From NCBI GenBank assembly GCA_034416335.1, contig DAOULV010000027.1, positions 1 through 16,516 of the forward strand: a stretch of 16,516 bases of DNA. The letters are read 5' to 3'. This DNA comes from MGML01 sp034416335 (GTDB lineage Bacteria; Chloroflexota; Dehalococcoidia; Dehalococcoidales; UBA2162). Shown here piece after piece: positions 5,438 through 13,686 of this stretch. The notes below the pieces were generated by a model, which was given only the letters and a program-made list of their open reading frames with translations, ran no database searches and was not told where the DNA came from. A program made the translations under genes and the position numbers. Each line of letters begins with the position of its first letter. The stretch's first letter is position 1.

Positions 5438-8431
5438 TTACGCCGCGGCGGACTTATCCCGGTTGACAATACTGTAAATCACCGGGATAACCAGCAGGGT
5501 CAGGAGTGTTGAACTGAAAAGCCCGCCAATGACGACTATCGCCAGTTCGGCGGATAACACCGTCCCTTCACCGAGACCCAGAGCAATCGGCAGCATGGCA
5601 ATCATTGTTGTCAGAGCTGTCATCAGAATGGGTCTCATCCTGGTCCGACCGGCTTCCACGAGGGCGTCATAAGTGGGCATACCGTCCTTTCTCAGCTTTT
5701 CTACCAGGTCTATTAGTACGATTGCGTTGGTCAGAACGATGCCTACCAGCATCAGTATTCCCATCAAAGCCGATACACCGATGGGCTGACCGGCGATAAG
5801 CAGGCCTATCATCGCTCCGATGGAAGCCAGCGGAAGGCTTATCATGATAATAATTGGTTTCATCAACGAACGGAAGGTAACTGCTATTACCGCGTACGCC
5901 AGTACGACAGCCACTATGATAGCGATGAACATACCGCTGAAAGATTCCTTCATCATTTCCATTACGCCGCCTATTGTGATTTCTACTCCATCGGGCAGCG
6001 AAAGGGAGTTAATCTTCTGCTGTACCGCCATGTTTACCCTGCCGACGTTTTCGTCGGTAATAATTCCGGTAATACTGGCTGCCAGCTTTTCATCGACGCG
6101 CTGAATATTCGTCTGCTGTTCACCGATAGACACGTCGGCGATATCGCCGAGCTTCACTGATTCCGGATATCCGATCAGGAGACCTTCGGCTGCATCGATA
6201 CTGGTCAGACGCGGGACGATACCGTTCAGGTAGACTTCGTATATATTACCGTTAATGTTTACACTTGAGACAGTACTTCCCATCGACATCATTAGAAATT
6301 CTTGGTTCATCTGTGCCATGTTCGCCATAGAAAGACCGGAACTCATCATCCTGGCTGCATCGGGCACAATATTAAGTTTCGGTTCGGTACTCGATAACGC
6401 CAGGTCCAGTTCAGCCAGCCCGTCCACATCCTGGATTTCGTTGAAAAGCTGCCTGCTTACAGTCGATATATCTTCATAATTATCGCCGCGAATTGATACG
6501 TCGAGGCCGGAACCCATCATAGCACTGGACATTGCATTGCCCGACGTTACGGTAATAGCGGCTCCATCGACCACTCCTTCAAGAATGTCGCGCAGTTCCG
6601 CGGCTACCTGGTCCTGGTCAACCTGCTGCCCGAGGTAAACATTAATACCGGCGGTATTGCTGCCGCCGCTTAACATCGAGCTGAAGCTGCCGAAAAGCGA
6701 ACCGGAACTGCCGGCACTGGTTAAAAATACTCTCGTATCGATAGATTCCTTAATTCTTTGTTCAATAGTCATTGCGGCTTGCTCTACATCCGCAAGGTCG
6801 GCTTCTTTCGGTAGTTCGATAGTGACCGCCACCATTTTCTCGCTCATTTGCGGGATAAATGCCGTGCCGATTATCGGGGCCAGCGAAAAACTGCCTAAGA
6901 ACAATACCGTGGCGATGGTAACCACGGCTACACGGTGCTTCAGAGACCATTTAAGGATCGGCAGGTACAGTCTCTGGTACCAGGTGTATCTGTCCGTTTC
7001 TTCCACATTCTGCGAGACCTTAAAGTTCGACATTGGAGGTATCACCATCAGGGCGACGATAAGAGAAGCTATGAGAGCGGCGGTCATGGTAAGAGCGAAA
7101 GGCATAAACATTTCGCCGATCAGGCCGCCGATAAATGCTATTGGAATGAAAATTACCACCGTGGCAATGGTAGATGAGGTGATAGGAGCGGCTACTTCCC
7201 TGACTCCGTTAATCGCGGCATCCCTGAATTCCTCGCCGTGCTGTATTCGGCGGTATATAACCTCGAGAACGACGATGCTATTGTCTATGACCCTGCCGAC
7301 GGCGATAGCCATAGCGCTGAGGGTAAGCAGGTTGATCGTGATACCAAGGAATCTCATCACCAGGAAGCCGATAAGCAGGCTCAATGGAATTGAGATTGCG
7401 GTAACCATGGATGCCCGGAAAGCCATCAGGAATAAGAAGACTACTATGACTGCCAGGACAAATCCGATAACGGCATTTCGCACCAGGTCACCTATACTGT
7501 TCTCTATGTACTCGGACTGGTCGAGCACGGTAACCAGTTGTACGTCATTCTGCAGGTCCGGCTTTATCTCATCCAGCTTTTCGATAACGGCGTTGGCTAC
7601 TTTCACGGTGTTTGCTTCGCTTTCCTTGGTAACGGTTATGGTCACGCTGGTCTGCCCGTTGGTGCGGCTGACCGTCGTTCCTGACGGAAGGCCCAGTTTA
7701 ATATCGGCTATATCTCCCAGTCTGTTTTCGGGACTGATAACCAGGTTTGTCAGATTATCCAGCGATTGATATTCCTGTGTACCGAGTATCGCGGCTACCT
7801 GCGACATCGATATTCCGGCGGTATTCATCCTTTCGATATCCAGGTTAACCATGGCTTTCTTATTACTGCCGCCGTCTACTCCGACGTGGTAAACACCTTC
7901 GATGTTCTCCAGTTCGGGAATTATTTCATTATTAGCGATTTCTTCAAGTCTGGCCGGGAGCATATCACCGGTAAGGCTGACTATTACCACAGGCATGGCG
8001 TTAATATCGATAGCAAAGAGTCTGGGATTTTTATCAAGCTGCGGTATCGTGGAAGGCAGGTTGCGTACTTCCGGCGGCAGGGCAAGTTCATCAAGGTTTT
8101 TCTGAATAGTCTCGTTAACCTCCGCCATATCCACGCCATATTCAAACACGGCGAAAGTGAAGGTCGAACCTTCACTTACTGTCGAGATAAGCTGGTCCAG
8201 TCTGTCTATTCCGGAAACCGCACTTTCCACCTCAACGGTAACGGCATTCATTATGTTTTCCGGTTTTTCCTGGGGGTAAACGGTGATGATACTTGTCATC
8301 GGTAGTTCAATATTGGGAATCATTTCCATCTGGAGGAGCAGCGTGGACCATATTGAAACACCAGTAATAATAACGATGACTGTAAATGTCAGCCATCGTT
8401 TTTTCATCGCGATTTTTGTCAGCCAGGACAT
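5438..8431 (-). CDS. RND-superfamily efflux permease (HAE/AcrB-SwrC type)
   Basis: A 997-residue permease with the full RND plan: TM1 near the N-terminus (KRWLTFTVIVIITGVSIWSTLLL, with its pore-domain junction QMEMIPN at 34-40), a large extracytoplasmic loop, a six-helix bundle from about residue 318 to 480, a second large loop, and a second bundle from about 830 to the end. The TM4 motif is GRVIDNSIVVLE with Asp383, matching one of the two AcrB aspartates; the second is Asn384. The TM10 position of AcrB Lys940 is Thr901 in GIVLTNAIVLID, as I recall for SwrC-like pumps of Gram-positive bacteria. No periplasmic adaptor or TolC-type channel gene is adjacent, which fits a cell without a conventional outer membrane. 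The gene follows an AbrB-type regulator with a 36-base gap, and AAGGAG precedes the ATG. The substrate is unknown: drugs, lipids or amphiphiles are plausible. Confidence 0.92.
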   Translation of the reverse strand: MSWLTKIAMKKRWLTFTVIVIITGVSIWSTLLLQMEMIPNIELPMTSIITVYPQEKPENIMNAVTVEVESAVSGIDRLDQLISTVSEGSTFTFAVFEYGVDMAEVNETIQKNLDELALPPEVRNLPSTIPQLDKNPRLFAIDINAMPVVIVSLTGDMLPARLEEIANNEIIPELENIEGVYHVGVDGGSNKKAMVNLDIERMNTAGISMSQVAAILGTQEYQSLDNLTNLVISPENRLGDIADIKLGLPSGTTVSRTNGQTSVTITVTKESEANTVKVANAVIEKLDEIKPDLQNDVQLVTVLDQSEYIENSIGDLVRNAVIGFVLAVIVVFLFLMAFRASMVTAISIPLSLLIGFLVMRFLGITINLLTLSAMAIAVGRVIDNSIVVLEVIYRRIQHGEEFRDAAINGVREVAAPITSSTIATVVIFIPIAFIGGLIGEMFMPFALTMTAALIASLIVALMVIPPMSNFKVSQNVEETDRYTWYQRLYLPILKWSLKHRVAVVTIATVLFLGSFSLAPIIGTAFIPQMSEKMVAVTIELPKEADLADVEQAAMTIEQRIKESIDTRVFLTSAGSSGSLFGSFSSMLSGGSNTAGINVYLGQQVDQDQVAAELRDILEGVVDGAAITVTSGNAMSSAMMGSGLDVSIRGDNYEDISTVSRQLFNEIQDVDGLAELDLALSSTEPKLNIVPDAARMMSSGLSMANMAQMNQEFLMMSMGSTVSSVNINGNIYEVYLNGIVPRLTSIDAAEGLLIGYPESVKLGDIADVSIGEQQTNIQRVDEKLAASITGIITDENVGRVNMAVQQKINSLSLPDGVEITIGGVMEMMKESFSGMFIAIIVAVVLAYAVIAVTFRSLMKPIIIMISLPLASIGAMIGLLIAGQPIGVSALMGILMLVGIVLTNAIVLIDLVEKLRKDGMPTYDALVEAGRTRMRPILMTALTTMIAMLPIALGLGEGTVLSAELAIVVIGGLFSSTLLTLLVIPVIYSIVNRDKSAAA

Positions 8432-8467
8432 AGTTAAGTAGCTCCTTATTTTTAAGATTATTACTCT

Positions 8468-8740
8468 TTATTCTTGATTTTCAGTCTCGGACTGAAGGAT
8501 GTCTTTAAATCCACTCAGCATCTGGCTGGCCTTTGCCAGCATTTCAGAAACTGTTTCGGCTTTCAGAAGGAGTATCCCGTCGCCTATGGGGCCGCCGCTG
8601 AAGACCATAACCTTCGTTGAATGGGATAAGTCCAGGTCTTTTCGGGCTTCGGCGGGAATTACTACCTGTCCTCGTTCTCCTATGGTTGTCGCACCGTAAA
8701 ATGTCGGTGGGCCGCTTTCGGCAAAGTGTTTATTCAACAT
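8468..8740 (-). CDS. AbrB/MazE/SpoVT-family DNA-binding protein
   Basis: 90 residues from the chosen ATG at 8740, which has GGGAG 7 bases upstream. Starts at 8746 and 8806 are in frame but badly placed for that site. The swapped-hairpin AbrB domain spans about residues 14-60, with TTIGERGQVVIPAEARKDLD as the signature and ILLLKAE closing the fold. A C-terminal helix (about 60-85) rich in Met, Leu and Ser may support oligomers. It is the first gene of an operon with the RND permease, so it is most simply read as the permease's local transcription regulator, probably also acting on itself. The palindromic repeats just upstream fit that idea. An antitoxin role is less likely because no toxin gene is beside it. 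Confidence 0.82.
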   Translation of the reverse strand: MLNKHFAESGPPTFYGATTIGERGQVVIPAEARKDLDLSHSTKVMVFSGGPIGDGILLLKAETVSEMLAKASQMLSGFKDILQSETENQE

Positions 8741-8764
8741 ATCCATTCTCCCGTAAATAATGAT

Positions 8765-8809
8765 GTATGAATAGTATGATTTTTCATACTTTGGTAATAA
8801 TATCATACT
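8765..8809. promoter_or_regulatory. Cluster of TCATACT/AGTATGA elements, candidate operator of the regulator-efflux operon
   Basis: AGTATGA (8773-8779) and TCATACT (8784-8790) form a palindrome with a TTTT centre. A partial GTATGA lies at 8765-8770 and a further full TCATACT at 8803-8809. All four sit within 45 bases, starting 25 bases upstream of the AbrB-type start codon, where the promoter and operator should be. The binding protein is inferred, not shown. Confidence 0.5.
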
Positions 8810-8991
8810 TAAATGATGTTATCAATTACGTATTTTTCAATATGCAGTTATTGGCAGGTACTGTTGGTTTTTGGTAATAATTTTCGGTCCCGGTAATCTT
8901 ACATACAGTATCGATTACTGGAAATAGACAATACCAATTATCGGATGTAAAGAGCCGGAGATTTTTTTCTTTTATTAACAATGAATAACCT

Positions 8992-9020
8992 GCTCGTCCT
9001 GAGCTTGTCGAAGGACGAGC
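8992..9020. repeat. Hairpin repeat, copy 2 (GAG-YY-TGTCGA loop)
   Basis: GCTCGTCCT (8992-9000) pairs with AGGACGAGC (9012-9020) around GAGCTTGTCGA. Compared with copy 1, the second stem base and its partner have both changed (T-A to C-G), so the pairing is kept. Confidence 0.75.
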
Positions 9021-9037
9021 GGTATCATGCTATCCTG

Positions 9038-9072
9038 TTCGCTCATGGTGAGTTTGTCGAACCATGAGCGAA
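9038..9072. repeat. Hairpin repeat, copy 3 (GAG-YY-TGTCGA loop)
   Basis: TTCGCTCATGGT (9038-9049) pairs perfectly over 12 bp with ACCATGAGCGAA (9061-9072) around GAGTTTGTCGA. The loop matches the other copies while the stem is unrelated in sequence. It lies 17 bases from copy 2 and about 50 bases beyond the histidine kinase stop codon, so it could also serve as that operon's 3' end structure. Confidence 0.75.
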
Positions 9073-9120
9073 TCTGGTAAAACCTATATGACTTATCCAG
9101 CGAACTTGTGAAACGGGATA

Positions 9121-10593
9121 CTAATAAGGCATATTGAAAAGGACGCGGGTGCCTTTCCCCGGAGTCGAATCGAAACTCAGTGTTGCTCCGAGTAGCCTGG
9201 CACGTTCCTGCATACCGATGAGTCCCAGCTTGCCCGTTTGAGCCAGGTCATCGATTGTCTCGGAGAGCTCGAAACCAATCCCGTTGTCACTCACACAGAC
9301 TTCCACCTGCTTTCCAGCAAAACGTATATCGATACCGGCTTCCGTTGCCCGGGCGTGTTTCCAGACATTATTCAGCGCTTCCTGGACAACACGATAAAGC
9401 AGCATTTCTACTTCCGAAGGCAGACGTCTTTCTTCCCCGCTGACTTCTAACTTTATGGTGATGTCATTGTATTCCTGTGCTCTCTTTACCAGCGACCTCA
9501 ACGCTGCCATCAGTCCCAGGTCATCGATGAGAGATGGCCGTAGGTCCTGGGCATAGCGGTGAACGGACTGGACGCCGCGGTTCACCTGTTCCTGGATATC
9601 CTTGAGAATGGATGTCTGCTCCCGGGTGAATTTATCCTCATTCCGGATAAAATTATCGAGCTGGCGCGAAAGTGAAAGCAACAGCTGAGCAGTATCGTCG
9701 TGGAGCTCACGGGCAATCCGTTTCCTTTCTTCTTCCTGTGCCCGGGTAATCTGCTGCAGGTAATAGCGGAGATTTTCTTCCATCCGTTTTTCATTTGTGA
9801 CATCTCTGGCGGTATTCTGAAAAGCTTTTACGTCATTCCCGACATTGACCAGGTTCGTAGTGATGATAGTCAGCAGCTTGGTCCCGTCTTTCCTGACCAG
9901 GTTCATCTCATAAGGAGCGTCGATACGTCCATCAGCAAGCAGTTTTTTCTTTACTTCTCTTGCCAGCTTGACATCATGTTCATTACCGATAAACTGCTTG
10001 ACGTTCATTCCTACCAGTTCTTTAAGCGGATAACCGCATAATTCGGACAGGGCATCGTTGGCGGTAAGGATAGTGCCTTCCATATTGTGAACCCATATTG
10101 CGTCGTAGGCACTCTCGAAAAGGGCCCGGTAGCTTTGTTCGGATTCGATGAGAGCATCTTCTACTACTCTGCGTTCGGTGACGTCTTCAAGGGTTTCGAT
10201 GGCGCCGATAACACTGCCGGAATCATCTTTGATAGGACTGGCGGTAAAATGCAGCCACCTGCCGTTGCTGCCCATATCATAAAAAAAGCTCTCGGCTTCG
10301 TGGGCTCCTTCTATAAGCCGCGACTGTTCATAGCTGTCCGAATAGTATGACTGAATTTTCTGTGAACTGGCCTCATCAACTATAAGGTCGGCTAAAGTGG
10401 GACGTTTTTCCCTGTAAAATGCCCGCCATTGCTCATTCGTTCCGATTACTTCCTCGCGCTTTATACCGGACAGGGATTCTATAGCCGTATTCCAGTAGAT
10501 AACACGGTGTTCACGGTTAATGACGAAAGAGGGGATGGATGAGCCGTCGATAATCCGTGCGAGCATACTGGAATCCGGTAATGTCTGGGCCAT
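9121..10593 (-). CDS. Soluble PAS-PAS sensor histidine kinase (HisKA_3, NarX/DegS-like core)
   Basis: 490 residues with no transmembrane segment or signal peptide, so it senses in the cytoplasm. PAS domain 1 covers about residues 10-140, with FVINREHRVIYWN and ending in AIETLEDVTERR. PAS domain 2 covers about 150-270, with WVHNMEGTILTAND and ending in TARDVTNEKR. A short coiled segment leads to the HisKA_3 phosphoacceptor box RIARELHDDTAQLL with His298. The ATPase domain shows an N-box at about 404-413 (QEALNNVWKHA), DNGIG at 436-440 and GLIGMQERARLLG at 457-469. Every expected catalytic motif is present. The gene starts 28 bases after the response regulator stop on the same strand, with AGG about 7 bases before the ATG, so the two form a cognate pair. 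The signal (redox, oxygen or a small ligand) cannot be told; no heme-binding or cysteine motif stands out in the PAS domains. Confidence 0.93.
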   Translation of the reverse strand: MAQTLPDSSMLARIIDGSSIPSFVINREHRVIYWNTAIESLSGIKREEVIGTNEQWRAFYREKRPTLADLIVDEASSQKIQSYYSDSYEQSRLIEGAHEAESFFYDMGSNGRWLHFTASPIKDDSGSVIGAIETLEDVTERRVVEDALIESEQSYRALFESAYDAIWVHNMEGTILTANDALSELCGYPLKELVGMNVKQFIGNEHDVKLAREVKKKLLADGRIDAPYEMNLVRKDGTKLLTIITTNLVNVGNDVKAFQNTARDVTNEKRMEENLRYYLQQITRAQEEERKRIARELHDDTAQLLLSLSRQLDNFIRNEDKFTREQTSILKDIQEQVNRGVQSVHRYAQDLRPSLIDDLGLMAALRSLVKRAQEYNDITIKLEVSGEERRLPSEVEMLLYRVVQEALNNVWKHARATEAGIDIRFAGKQVEVCVSDNGIGFELSETIDDLAQTGKLGLIGMQERARLLGATLSFDSTPGKGTRVLFNMPY

Positions 10594-10621
10594 AATTTAC
10601 CTGCCGTTTATTTTGGAAGTT

Positions 10622-11287
10622 TTAGAGAAGCTCCTCCAGAGTGAACCAGCCTTTTTGAAGTCCGTACAGGACGGCTTCCGTTCGCGAGCCGACTCCGAGT
10701 TTGTTGAATATCGTCCTCATATGTCCTTCAATAGTCCGGTTGCTGAGATTAAGTTTGTGGGCGATATCCTTGTTTGTCATACCGGTAGCAGCCAGTTTGA
10801 TTATGGCGGTTTCCCGGATGCTGAGTTGCTTGGAAGGTTTTTCCGCTGTCTGTATCTCTCCCGGAGTGGTGAAATAGTTTATTACTTTTCGGGCAATCGT
10901 AGGGTCGAGAACAGGTTCTCCCTTGCAGACGGCTCTAACAGCTTCTGTCAGTTCGTCGCCACTCACGTTCTTTAGAAGATATCCGGCGGCTCCGGCTTTC
11001 AGGAGAGCAAATACGTATTCGTCATCGTTATAGGCGCTGAGAATAAGGATGGCTATGCCGGGATTGATGGCCTTTATCTGCTTGGTAGCTTCTATGCCAT
11101 TAAGTTTCGGCATATTGATGTCCATTATTATCAGGTCGGGTTTTAACTCGTTGGCCAGCCTGACAGCATCCTCTCCGTTACCCGTTTCACCTATAACGGA
11201 TATGCCCTGTTCCTCTTCCAGCAATTTACGTATACCCTCACGTGTTATAACGTGGTCTTCTGCCAGAAGAATATTGATGTCACTCAT
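10622..11287 (-). CDS. NarL/FixJ-family response regulator (REC plus LuxR-type HTH)
   Basis: 221 residues from ATG 11287, which has CTGGAG about 6 bases upstream; an in-frame start at 11332 adds 15 residues without alignment support. The receiver domain has the acidic pair Glu10-Asp11, phosphoacceptor Asp56 (DLIIMDINMP), Ser84 and Lys106. The LuxR/GerE helix-turn-helix domain is at about 155-215, with LSIRETAIIKLAATGMTNK, then IAHKLNLSNRTIEGHMRTIF. It precedes the histidine kinase gene in the same operon and is presumably phosphorylated by it. Target genes are not visible, but acetyl-CoA synthetase is divergently transcribed from the shared upstream region and is a natural candidate. Confidence 0.94.
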   Translation of the reverse strand: MSDINILLAEDHVITREGIRKLLEEEQGISVIGETGNGEDAVRLANELKPDLIIMDINMPKLNGIEATKQIKAINPGIAILILSAYNDDEYVFALLKAGAAGYLLKNVSGDELTEAVRAVCKGEPVLDPTIARKVINYFTTPGEIQTAEKPSKQLSIRETAIIKLAATGMTNKDIAHKLNLSNRTIEGHMRTIFNKLGVGSRTEAVLYGLQKGWFTLEELL

Positions 11288-11393
11288 AAAATCTCCAGTT
11301 ATTAGCATATCAGAGAAGGGTAATCCGTTCAAGAATAATGTTTCGTGAAAGCACTATTAAGGGAGGTAAAAATACGCAGGTATATTTACGTGC

Positions 11394-11429
11394 ATTATAC
11401 CTTCGTATTAAAATTAATATAGGTATAAT
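11394..11429. promoter_or_regulatory. Mirror-image TATAAT boxes, candidate divergent promoters
   Basis: ATTATACC (11394-11401) and GGTATAAT (11422-11429) are an 8-bp inverted repeat. Each arm contains a perfect TATAAT -10 hexamer, one facing the response regulator (minus) and one facing acs (plus). No good -35 boxes are visible for either, as expected for activator-dependent promoters. The whole could equally be an operator. Confidence 0.4.
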
Positions 11430-11543
11430 ACCTGTTTCAGACTGGTAATTATTGCACCTAAATAGAGTATGATAACGGGTGGAGGAGGTGTCAATATATA
11501 CTATTATAAACATAGGGAAATACGCTTATGCTTGATGTATGTT

Positions 11544-11556
11544 GACCTGGCAGGTC
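11544..11556. promoter_or_regulatory. GACCTGGCAGGTC palindrome in the acs leader
   Basis: Six-base arms, GACCTG and CAGGTC, flank a single central base, 30 bases upstream of the acs start. The site has the form of a dimer-binding operator. It is too weak for a terminator, and no regulator can be assigned. Confidence 0.3.
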
Positions 11557-11585
11557 ACAAATATTGAAACAGGAGGGTTGATGGG

Positions 11586-13553
11586 ATGTCACAGGACAAT
11601 ACGATTACTTCGATGATGACGGAAGAAAGAGTTTTTTATCCTCCCGAGGAATTGAGTAAACAGGCTTACATTAAAAGCCTGGATGAATATCGTGAAATAT
11701 ATAAGGAATCGATAGAAGACCCTGAAAAATTCTGGGGAGAACTGGCAGAGCAGATAGACTGGTACAAAAAGTGGGATAAAGTACTGGTAGAAGACTTTGC
11801 GAATGCCAGCCATCAGTGGTTCGTCGGTGGCAAACTTAATGTCAGCTATAATTGCCTTGACAGGCAGGTTAAGACCTGGAGGAAAAATAAAGCCGCCCTC
11901 ATCTGGGAAGGTGACGGCGGGGAAACCAGGACGCTTACCTACCAGGAGTTATACCACGAGGTAGTTAAGTTTGCCAATGTACTGAAAAAGCACGGAGTGA
12001 AAAAGGGCGATAGAGTATCGATTTATCTGCCGATGATAGTTGAACTGCCCATTGCCATGCTTGCCTGTGCCCGTATCGGAGCTATCCACAGCATAGTATT
12101 CGGCGGATTCAGCGCCGATGCATTGAGGAACAGGATACTCGACTGCGGAGCGAGTATCCTGATTTGCGTGGATGGTTATTACAGGGCAGGACGCGTTATC
12201 AGGAGTAAGGATAACGCCGATGCGGCACTCAAACAGTGCCCCGCAGTCAAGACTGTAATCGTAGTTAACCGGGCTAATATGGAAATCGAACTTGAAGAAG
12301 GACTCGAATATTGGTGGCACGAAGAGATAGCCGCCGATGATATTAAAACTGCCTGCGAACCGGAACAGATGGATTCCGAAGACCCCCTGTTCATCCTTTA
12401 TACCAGCGGCAGCACCGGCAAACCGAAGGGTGTACTTCACACCCAGGCAGGTTACCTTCTTTACACTATGCAGACCTTCAAATGGATTTTCGATTACAAG
12501 GAAGAAGACACTTACTGGTGTACGGCTGATATCGGGTGGATTACCGGTCACAGCTATATCGTGTACGGCCCTCTGGCACTGGGCGCTACCAGCGTTATGT
12601 TCGAAGGGGTACCTAACTATCCCAGACCGGACAGGTTCTGGGAAATCATAGAGAAATACCAGGTCAACATCTTTTACACCGCTCCCACGGCTCTCCGCTC
12701 GATTATGCGCGAAGGTGACGAATGGCCAAACAAGCATGATATGAGTTCACTGAAAATCCTCGGTTCGGTCGGCGAACCTATCAATCCGGAAGCCTGGATG
12801 TGGTATTACGAGGTTATCGGCAAGAGCCGCTGCCCGATTGTCGATACCTGGTGGCAGACGGAGACTGGTGGAATCCTCATTACACCTTTACCCGGCGCGA
12901 CTCCGATTAAGCCGGGTTCTGCATCTGTTCCGTTCCCGGGCGTCAACCCGGCAATTTTCAGGGAAGACGGTACTGATGCTGATGTAAACGAGGGCGGTTA
13001 CCTGGTTATCAAGAGACCCTGGCCCGGCCTGATGAGGACGGTATACGGAGATCCCGAGAGGTTCAAGACTACATACTTCGTCCACTACCCCGGAGTTTAT
13101 ACTACCGGTGACGGTGCCAGGATAGACGAAGACGGATATTACTGGCTGATGGGGCGTATCGACGACGTCATTAACGTTTCCGGTCACCGTCTGGGTACCG
13201 CCGAGGTGGAAAGCGCCCTGGTTTCTCATGACAAGGTTGCGGAGGCGGCCGTCGTGGGTATGCCGCACGAGATTAAAGGACAGGGTATATATGCCTTTGT
13301 CACCCTCAACGCGGGAATCGAAGGTAACGACGATCTCAAAAAGGAACTGGTGCAGCATGTCCGCAAGGAAATCGGTCCTATCGCTTCACCGGATAAGATT
13401 CAGTTCGCCGACGGACTGCCGAAGACCAGAAGCGGAAAGATTATGAGACGTATTCTGACGAAGATAGCCGCCGGTGATACCGGCAACCTGGGTGATACGA
13501 GTACCCTCGCCGACCCGTCCGTTGTGGACACCCTAGTTAAAGGGGCTCAGTAA
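11586..13553 (+). CDS. acs: Acetyl-CoA synthetase, AMP-forming
   Basis: 655 residues, against about 650 for the family. It makes acetyl-CoA from acetate, ATP and CoA through acetyl-AMP. The adenylate-forming motifs are all present: YTSGSTGKPKG at 272-282, GEPINPEAW at 396-404, TWWQTETGG at 421-429 with the Trp that limits the acyl pocket to acetate, TGDGARIDEDGYYW at 507-520, GRIDDVINVSGHRLGTAEVE at 523-542, and the C-terminal PKTRSGK with catalytic Lys618, the residue acetylated in regulated homologs. Similarity to enterobacterial Acs runs to the end (GDTSTLADP). GGAGGG lies about 9 bases ahead of the ATG. It stands alone and is followed by a strong terminator. The divergent NarL-type regulator may control it. 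Some activity on propionate cannot be excluded. Confidence 0.95.
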   Translation: MSQDNTITSMMTEERVFYPPEELSKQAYIKSLDEYREIYKESIEDPEKFWGELAEQIDWYKKWDKVLVEDFANASHQWFVGGKLNVSYNCLDRQVKTWRKNKAALIWEGDGGETRTLTYQELYHEVVKFANVLKKHGVKKGDRVSIYLPMIVELPIAMLACARIGAIHSIVFGGFSADALRNRILDCGASILICVDGYYRAGRVIRSKDNADAALKQCPAVKTVIVVNRANMEIELEEGLEYWWHEEIAADDIKTACEPEQMDSEDPLFILYTSGSTGKPKGVLHTQAGYLLYTMQTFKWIFDYKEEDTYWCTADIGWITGHSYIVYGPLALGATSVMFEGVPNYPRPDRFWEIIEKYQVNIFYTAPTALRSIMREGDEWPNKHDMSSLKILGSVGEPINPEAWMWYYEVIGKSRCPIVDTWWQTETGGILITPLPGATPIKPGSASVPFPGVNPAIFREDGTDADVNEGGYLVIKRPWPGLMRTVYGDPERFKTTYFVHYPGVYTTGDGARIDEDGYYWLMGRIDDVINVSGHRLGTAEVESALVSHDKVAEAAVVGMPHEIKGQGIYAFVTLNAGIEGNDDLKKELVQHVRKEIGPIASPDKIQFADGLPKTRSGKIMRRILTKIAAGDTGNLGDTSTLADPSVVDTLVKGAQ

Positions 13554-13600
13554 TAATCGATGTAATCTCCGGCTAACCGGAAGGACATCGGAAGTATTCT

Positions 13601-13628
13601 ACGGGCTCTCAGATATCTGAGAGCCCGT
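13601..13628 (+). terminator. Intrinsic terminator after acs
   Basis: ACGGGCTCTCAGAT and ATCTGAGAGCCCGT form a perfect 28-base palindrome that folds to a GC-rich stem with a small loop. AATTGTTTGT follows, a T-rich tail. It lies 47 bases past the acs stop. A smaller hairpin, TCCGG with CCGGA, precedes it at 13568-13581. Confidence 0.8.
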
Positions 13629-13686
13629 AATTGTTTGTATGTATTTATGCGTGTATAATTACCTAGCTTGTCCAGGTGATTGAAGA

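Larger units (their letters stand above)
8810..9120. other. Intergenic region between the efflux operon and the two-component operon
   Basis: AT-rich DNA with no supported gene. The right part holds two hairpin repeats (listed). The left part has repeated TTGGTAATAAT/GGTAAT words around 8791-8892, which may belong to the promoter of the minus-strand efflux operon; I could not fix a promoter. Confidence 0.5.

Noticed and set aside
6657..7769. 370-codon open frame on the plus strand
   Set aside because: It lies entirely antisense to the RND permease, has no ribosome-binding site, and its biased composition mirrors the codons of the real gene.
11949..12737. 262-codon open frame on the minus strand
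   Set aside because: It is antisense to acs, which is unmistakable over its whole length.
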